64,000 bases of DNA from Flavobacteriales bacterium (GTDB lineage Bacteria > Bacteroidota > Bacteroidia > Flavobacteriales_D > Sanyastnellaceae): positions 124,001-188,000 of the forward strand of contig JAIBBG010000002.1 in assembly GCA_019694805.1 (NCBI GenBank), in the 5' to 3' direction. Under the pieces are notes generated by a model. The model was not told the origin of the DNA and did not search any database. It saw only the letters and a list, made by a program, of their open reading frames with translations. The translations under genes and the position numbers were made by a program. Shown here piece after piece: positions 60,738-64,000 of the stretch (its first letter is position 1; each line of letters opens with the position of its first letter).

Positions 60738-61604
60738 ATGCAGGGAAAAGTCAGGATCATTGAATGTCCTCGTGATGCTATGCAAGGCATGAAGACATGG
60801 ATACCAACAGAGGATAAAATCAGGTATATCAATTTGTTGCTCAAAGCAGGCTTTGACACCATCGATTTTGGTTCTTTTGTTTCGGAAAAAGCTGTACCCC
60901 AAATGAAGGATACAGCAGAAGTGTTGAGGAATCTTAATCTGCAGGGTGCCACATCCAGGCTTTTGGCGATTGTCGCAAATACGCGAGGTGCCGAGACCGC
61001 ATGTACATTCGATGAAATACATTATCTCGGATATCCATTTTCCATTTCGGAAACTTTTCAGGTGAGAAATACCAATGCAACACTTGAGGAGTCATTGAAT
61101 AGGGTGGATGAGATCAATCAGCTGGTCACAAAGCACAAAAAGGAATTGGTGATTTATTTGTCCATGGGTTTCGGAAATCCTTACGGAGATGCCTGGAGTC
61201 CGGAAATTGCCATCACATGGAGCGAAAGAATTTACGATGAGTTTGGAGTGAAAGTGATTGCTTTGAGTGATACCATTGGACATGCAACACCGGAAATCAT
61301 CACTCATCTATTCAGTACGCTTATTCCTGCGCTACCTGAAGTGGAGTTTGGAGCGCATCTACATACTTTACCCCATGAGAGTAAAATCAAAGTTGAAGCT
61401 GCTTGGAAATCCGGATGCAGAAGGTTTGATGGAGCGATCAAAGGATTTGGCGGTTGTCCTATGGCAGCGGATGAACTGACCGGCAATATGCCTACGGAAG
61501 ACATGTTAACCTACTTTCATGACGCAGGAATTGAAACCGGAGTCAGTCAAGAAATATTACAGGAAGCATGGAGGATGGCGGGTGAAGTTTTTCCCGCGCA
61601 CTGA
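60738..61604 (+). CDS. hydroxymethylglutaryl-CoA lyase
   Basis: 288 aa. Splits HMG-CoA to acetoacetate and acetyl-CoA in leucine breakdown. TIM-barrel start VRIIECPRDAMQG, then DTIDFGSFVSEKAVPQM, ALSDTIGHATPEI, EFGAHLHTLPHE and the HMGL signature GCRRFDGAIKGFGGCPMA with the catalytic Cys. The full N-terminus is needed for the fold, so the ATG at 60738 is secure. No other leucine-degradation gene is in the window. Confidence 0.95.
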   Translation: MQGKVRIIECPRDAMQGMKTWIPTEDKIRYINLLLKAGFDTIDFGSFVSEKAVPQMKDTAEVLRNLNLQGATSRLLAIVANTRGAETACTFDEIHYLGYPFSISETFQVRNTNATLEESLNRVDEINQLVTKHKKELVIYLSMGFGNPYGDAWSPEIAITWSERIYDEFGVKVIALSDTIGHATPEIITHLFSTLIPALPEVEFGAHLHTLPHESKIKVEAAWKSGCRRFDGAIKGFGGCPMAADELTGNMPTEDMLTYFHDAGIETGVSQEILQEAWRMAGEVFPAH

Positions 61605-61804
61605 TCAATTTAGACAGTGATTGAAATGCTCAAAACCCCACCTTTTTTTGGTGAGTTGAATGTTCTCAAATTTTCGGATGTTGATACGGATTTTACATCT
61701 TCGAATATTGAATGAGGGTTTCTTCTTCATAGGGAATAAGTTCAGGTTGGGACGGTGTTTACGCCCTGAACACGAAGAAAGTTTCAAATACGGGGGTGAT
61801 AAAC

Positions 61805-62134
61805 TCAGGCTGCCTGAGTAACGATGCGTAGAATCCTTTCTCGCCAAGTTTTGCGATCATCTACGATGAAATTCTCAATCTGACCATCTTTCATCATCAA
61901 AGCCAAACCATTAGGATTCATGAACATGTTCTTGAAGAATTCGACATCATTGATTTGATCCAGCCAAATAACAAGTTCGTGCTGGTAATTGAAAGTCGTA
62001 CAACTCTTGAAAATGATTCTTCTGTTGGTGAGTCTCAATTGACCACCTACAGCGATGTAATTGTGGAAATGGCTAGCGCCTTCTTCAAAAATGACGCTTT
62101 CTCCTTCAACCAATGAACATGTCGTATTTGTCAT
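61805..62134 (-). CDS. GRAM-domain-like cytosolic protein
   Basis: 109 aa. VEGESVIFEEGASHF, then AVGGQLRLTNRRIIFKSC and LVIWLDQINDVEFFKNM form a GRAM/PH-like beta fold of the type that binds phospholipids in other contexts. No signal peptide. Stands alone with about 200 bp of non-coding DNA on the downstream side. Confidence 0.82.
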   Translation of the reverse strand: MTNTTCSLVEGESVIFEEGASHFHNYIAVGGQLRLTNRRIIFKSCTTFNYQHELVIWLDQINDVEFFKNMFMNPNGLALMMKDGQIENFIVDDRKTWRERILRIVTQAA

Positions 62135-62283
62135 TCACTGCAACTTAAAACAACTACTAATAATAACAGTTTGTCATTCAATAAGTTCGAAGTGTACAGG
62201 GTACACTTTCAAAAAGCGAATGCGAATTTATGTCAAATCGGGTGAATTTCGTCCTCAGATTTGCGCATTCTTGTATTCAAAAG

Positions 62284-62994
62284 ATGAAAAAAATTCTCAT
62301 TACCGGTGCGTCACAGGGCATTGGTTATCAAACTGCAAGGTTGTTGGCCTTGGAAGGTTATACCTTGATTTGCATCGCAAGGAATGAAGATGCATTGAAT
62401 CGCTTGAAGGCGGATTTTCCAACACACGTCAAAGTTTTTAGTTGCGATGTCACGGACTATCTGCGTTTGCAACAGATTCACCAAGAGTTAGAGCAAATGG
62501 ATTTTCTGCCGGATGTCATTGTCAACAATGCTGGGATGGGTTATTTCGAACGCATCGAAGATGGTCCTATCGATCATTGGCATCACATGGTCGATGTCAA
62601 TATCAAAGGTGTGATGAATGTGATTCACGTATTTCTACCGCATCTCATTCGGGTTCATGGATTGATTGTGAACGTTGGCAGCGTTGCTTCTCATCAGGTA
62701 TTTCCCAATTCCGCGATGTATGCATCTACTAAACACGCGGTAAAGGCCATTTGCGATGGATTGCGACTGGAATTGGCAGGAAAAGTGAAGGTGACCATGA
62801 TCAGTCCTGGTGCGGTGAACACAGGATTTGTTGATTCAACAACTGATGAAAGGATGTTGGCTGAATACAAGCCTTATTTCGCAACTGCAATGGACCCAGC
62901 AGCGGTTGCTGAGCAAATCAAACATTGTATTGAAGCTCCCTTGAATACTGTTATTAGCGAGATCATCATCAGGCCAGATAGGCCCGTTAAATGA
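62284..62994 (+). CDS. short-chain dehydrogenase/reductase
   Basis: About 236 aa from ATG 62284. NAD(P)-binding TGASQGIG, NNAGMGYF, catalytic Ser in VGSVASH and YASTKHAVK (Tyr, Lys). The SDR core is complete. Substrate unknown; the C-terminus is short. Confidence 0.92.
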   Translation: MKKILITGASQGIGYQTARLLALEGYTLICIARNEDALNRLKADFPTHVKVFSCDVTDYLRLQQIHQELEQMDFLPDVIVNNAGMGYFERIEDGPIDHWHHMVDVNIKGVMNVIHVFLPHLIRVHGLIVNVGSVASHQVFPNSAMYASTKHAVKAICDGLRLELAGKVKVTMISPGAVNTGFVDSTTDERMLAEYKPYFATAMDPAAVAEQIKHCIEAPLNTVISEIIIRPDRPVK

Positions 62995-62997
62995 GTC

Positions 62998-63654
62998 TTA
63001 CTTCTTCATGTATTCTGAAAATTTCTTTTTGAATTTGTCCACTTTAGGAGCGATTACCATTTGGCAATAAGGTTGTTCACCGTGAAGATTGAAGTAATCA
63101 TCATGGTAATCTTCGGCAGGGTAGAAGGTAGTAAAAGCTGAAACTTCAGTTACTATAGGATCAGGCCAGTTTCCACTTTCATTACCCGCTTTGATGGCGA
63201 GTTCAGCAAGTTCTTTTTGCTTTTCATTATGGTAAAAAATGGCCGAGCGATATTGTGTTCCGACATCTGCACCTTGTCTGTTCAATGTGGTTGGATCATG
63301 CGTTCCAAAAAACACTTCGAGGAGTTGGGCGAAACTCACCACCCTTGGATCAAAAGTGATTTGACAAACTTCTGCATGACCAGTTCTTCCCGTGCAGACT
63401 TCTTTGTAGGAAGGATTTTTGATATCGCCACCGCTATATCCACTTTTCACTTCAATAACACCGTTCACATTTTGATAAATGGCTTCTACGCACCAGAAAC
63501 ATCCGGCGCCAAAAGTGGCCATTTCAAGGCTATCATTGGTTTGTTCTTGTTCTACCATTTTGCTGAATTCAAATTTTGAAGGCTGTGGTTCATTTCGTCC
63601 ACATGCCAATAGTGAGATGATGCAAATGAATGCAGAAATTGCTTTTCCTATCAT
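62998..63654 (-). CDS. msrA: peptide-methionine (S)-S-oxide reductase lipoprotein
   Basis: 218 aa. Lipobox LLAC at Cys18, then an MsrA domain with the active site FGAGCFWCVEAIY (Cys52), SGYSGGDIKNPSYKEVCTGRTGHAEV and ADVGTQYRSAIFYH. Repairs oxidised methionine in envelope proteins. Converges on the SDR gene. Confidence 0.95.
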   Translation of the reverse strand: MIGKAISAFICIISLLACGRNEPQPSKFEFSKMVEQEQTNDSLEMATFGAGCFWCVEAIYQNVNGVIEVKSGYSGGDIKNPSYKEVCTGRTGHAEVCQITFDPRVVSFAQLLEVFFGTHDPTTLNRQGADVGTQYRSAIFYHNEKQKELAELAIKAGNESGNWPDPIVTEVSAFTTFYPAEDYHDDYFNLHGEQPYCQMVIAPKVDKFKKKFSEYMKK

Positions 63655-63666
63655 ATGAAATAAAAC

Positions 63667-63903
63667 TTATTGGGCGCTCTTTTGTTCAGTGCGCGGTTCT
63701 GTTTCTTTTTTAAATAGCAGAGATTGTATCAGGTAAATCACCACAGCACTAATTGAAATAACAATAAGTGATCGAACGGTTTTGCCGAAATATGCCTGAA
63801 CGTATTCCCATTGTACAATGTCCCAAATGGCAAGCAATGACATGAGGGTGATCAGTATGACAATGGCTGAGAGTAGGTAAGCGAAAACGTTTCTGAAGTT
63901 CAT
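63667..63903 (-). CDS. small two-helix membrane protein
   Basis: About 78 aa from ATG 63903. Two hydrophobic helices (FAYLLSAIVILITLMSLLAI and SLIVISISAVVIYLIQSLLF) and a charged C-terminus (KKETEPRTEQKSAQ). Stop is 12 bp before the msrA start on the same strand, so co-transcription is likely. An in-frame longer start reaches the window edge and cannot be excluded. Confidence 0.75.
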   Translation of the reverse strand: MNFRNVFAYLLSAIVILITLMSLLAIWDIVQWEYVQAYFGKTVRSLIVISISAVVIYLIQSLLFKKETEPRTEQKSAQ

Positions 63904-64000
63904 GGGTGCAATGTTTACCCGAAGTAACGGTTTCTTCTGCGAATTGGTGTTATGCTGATACGTAAAAACTGTTAATCGGTCTTCGAGCATGAACCCCATC

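Noticed and set aside
61605..61847. 80-codon minus-strand frame
   Set aside because: Basic, low-complexity product, no promoter and no recognisable motif; overlaps the 3' end of the GRAM-like gene.

Overview
The window is an ordinary chromosomal segment of a member of the Bacteroidota (Flavobacteriia- or Chitinophagia-like; the genus cannot be fixed from the sequence). The evidence: type IX secretion (T9SS) sorting domains on several large secreted proteins, a PorP/SprF-family partner protein, many SCKK-type lipoproteins, TAnnTTTG/TAnnTTCG promoter boxes rather than sigma70 boxes, a DnaJ with only half of the usual zinc-finger motifs, a MurA with Asp in place of the catalytic Cys, a membrane pyrophosphatase, and tRNA genes without encoded CCA. 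I see no phage, insertion sequence, CRISPR array or plasmid module.

Layout. 1-6.5 kb: the 3' end of an LptF/LptG-type permease gene, ispE and era, initiator tRNA-Met, a DUF937-like gene, tRNA-Arg, and a coupled run of GH3-family ligase, propeller-like protein and deoxynucleoside kinase. 6.6-9.8 kb: a YceI-like lipoprotein and a membrane pyrophosphatase with an unusual Cys/His-rich tail. 10-14.5 kb: a T9SS substrate and a two-gene menaquinone unit (thioesterase, isochorismate synthase). 14.6-18.1 kb: an OmpA/TPR lipoprotein, an RluA-type pseudouridine synthase and panB.

18.2-27.0 kb is the most unusual part. Seven tightly packed same-strand genes encode four SCKK lipoproteins (two with DUF1549/DUF4214-like repeats, one with a CX4CH cytochrome-like motif), a Tat-type DUF1501-like protein, a ~1170-residue CUB/repeat protein with a gliding-motility-type C-terminus, and a PorP/SprF protein. 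It looks like one cell-surface assembly combining a planctomycete-style DUF1549/DUF1501/cytochrome gene set with a T9SS adhesin pair.

27-41 kb holds housekeeping genes (murA, a TlpA-like thioredoxin, grpE-dnaJ, pdhA-pdhC, a cyclophilin and pheS), two further T9SS substrates, a CHAP amidase, tRNA-Pro, a TonB-like protein and small unknowns. 42-47.3 kb is a compact cyanophycin locus: synthetase, cyanophycinase and isoaspartyl peptidase, the last translationally coupled to a YdeI-like gene. This would let the cell store and recover N as multi-Arg-poly-Asp. 47-64 kb carries mixed enzymes (alpha/beta hydrolase, phosphodiester glycosidase, DsbA/FrnE, alanine dehydrogenase, PAP2 phosphatase, TsaE, HMG-CoA lyase, SDR, MsrA) and pheT. 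The pheT leader can fold into a tRNA-like shape.

Genes meet convergently at strong bidirectional hairpin terminators in several places, and a few promoters can be assigned from the TTG / TAnnTTTG pattern.
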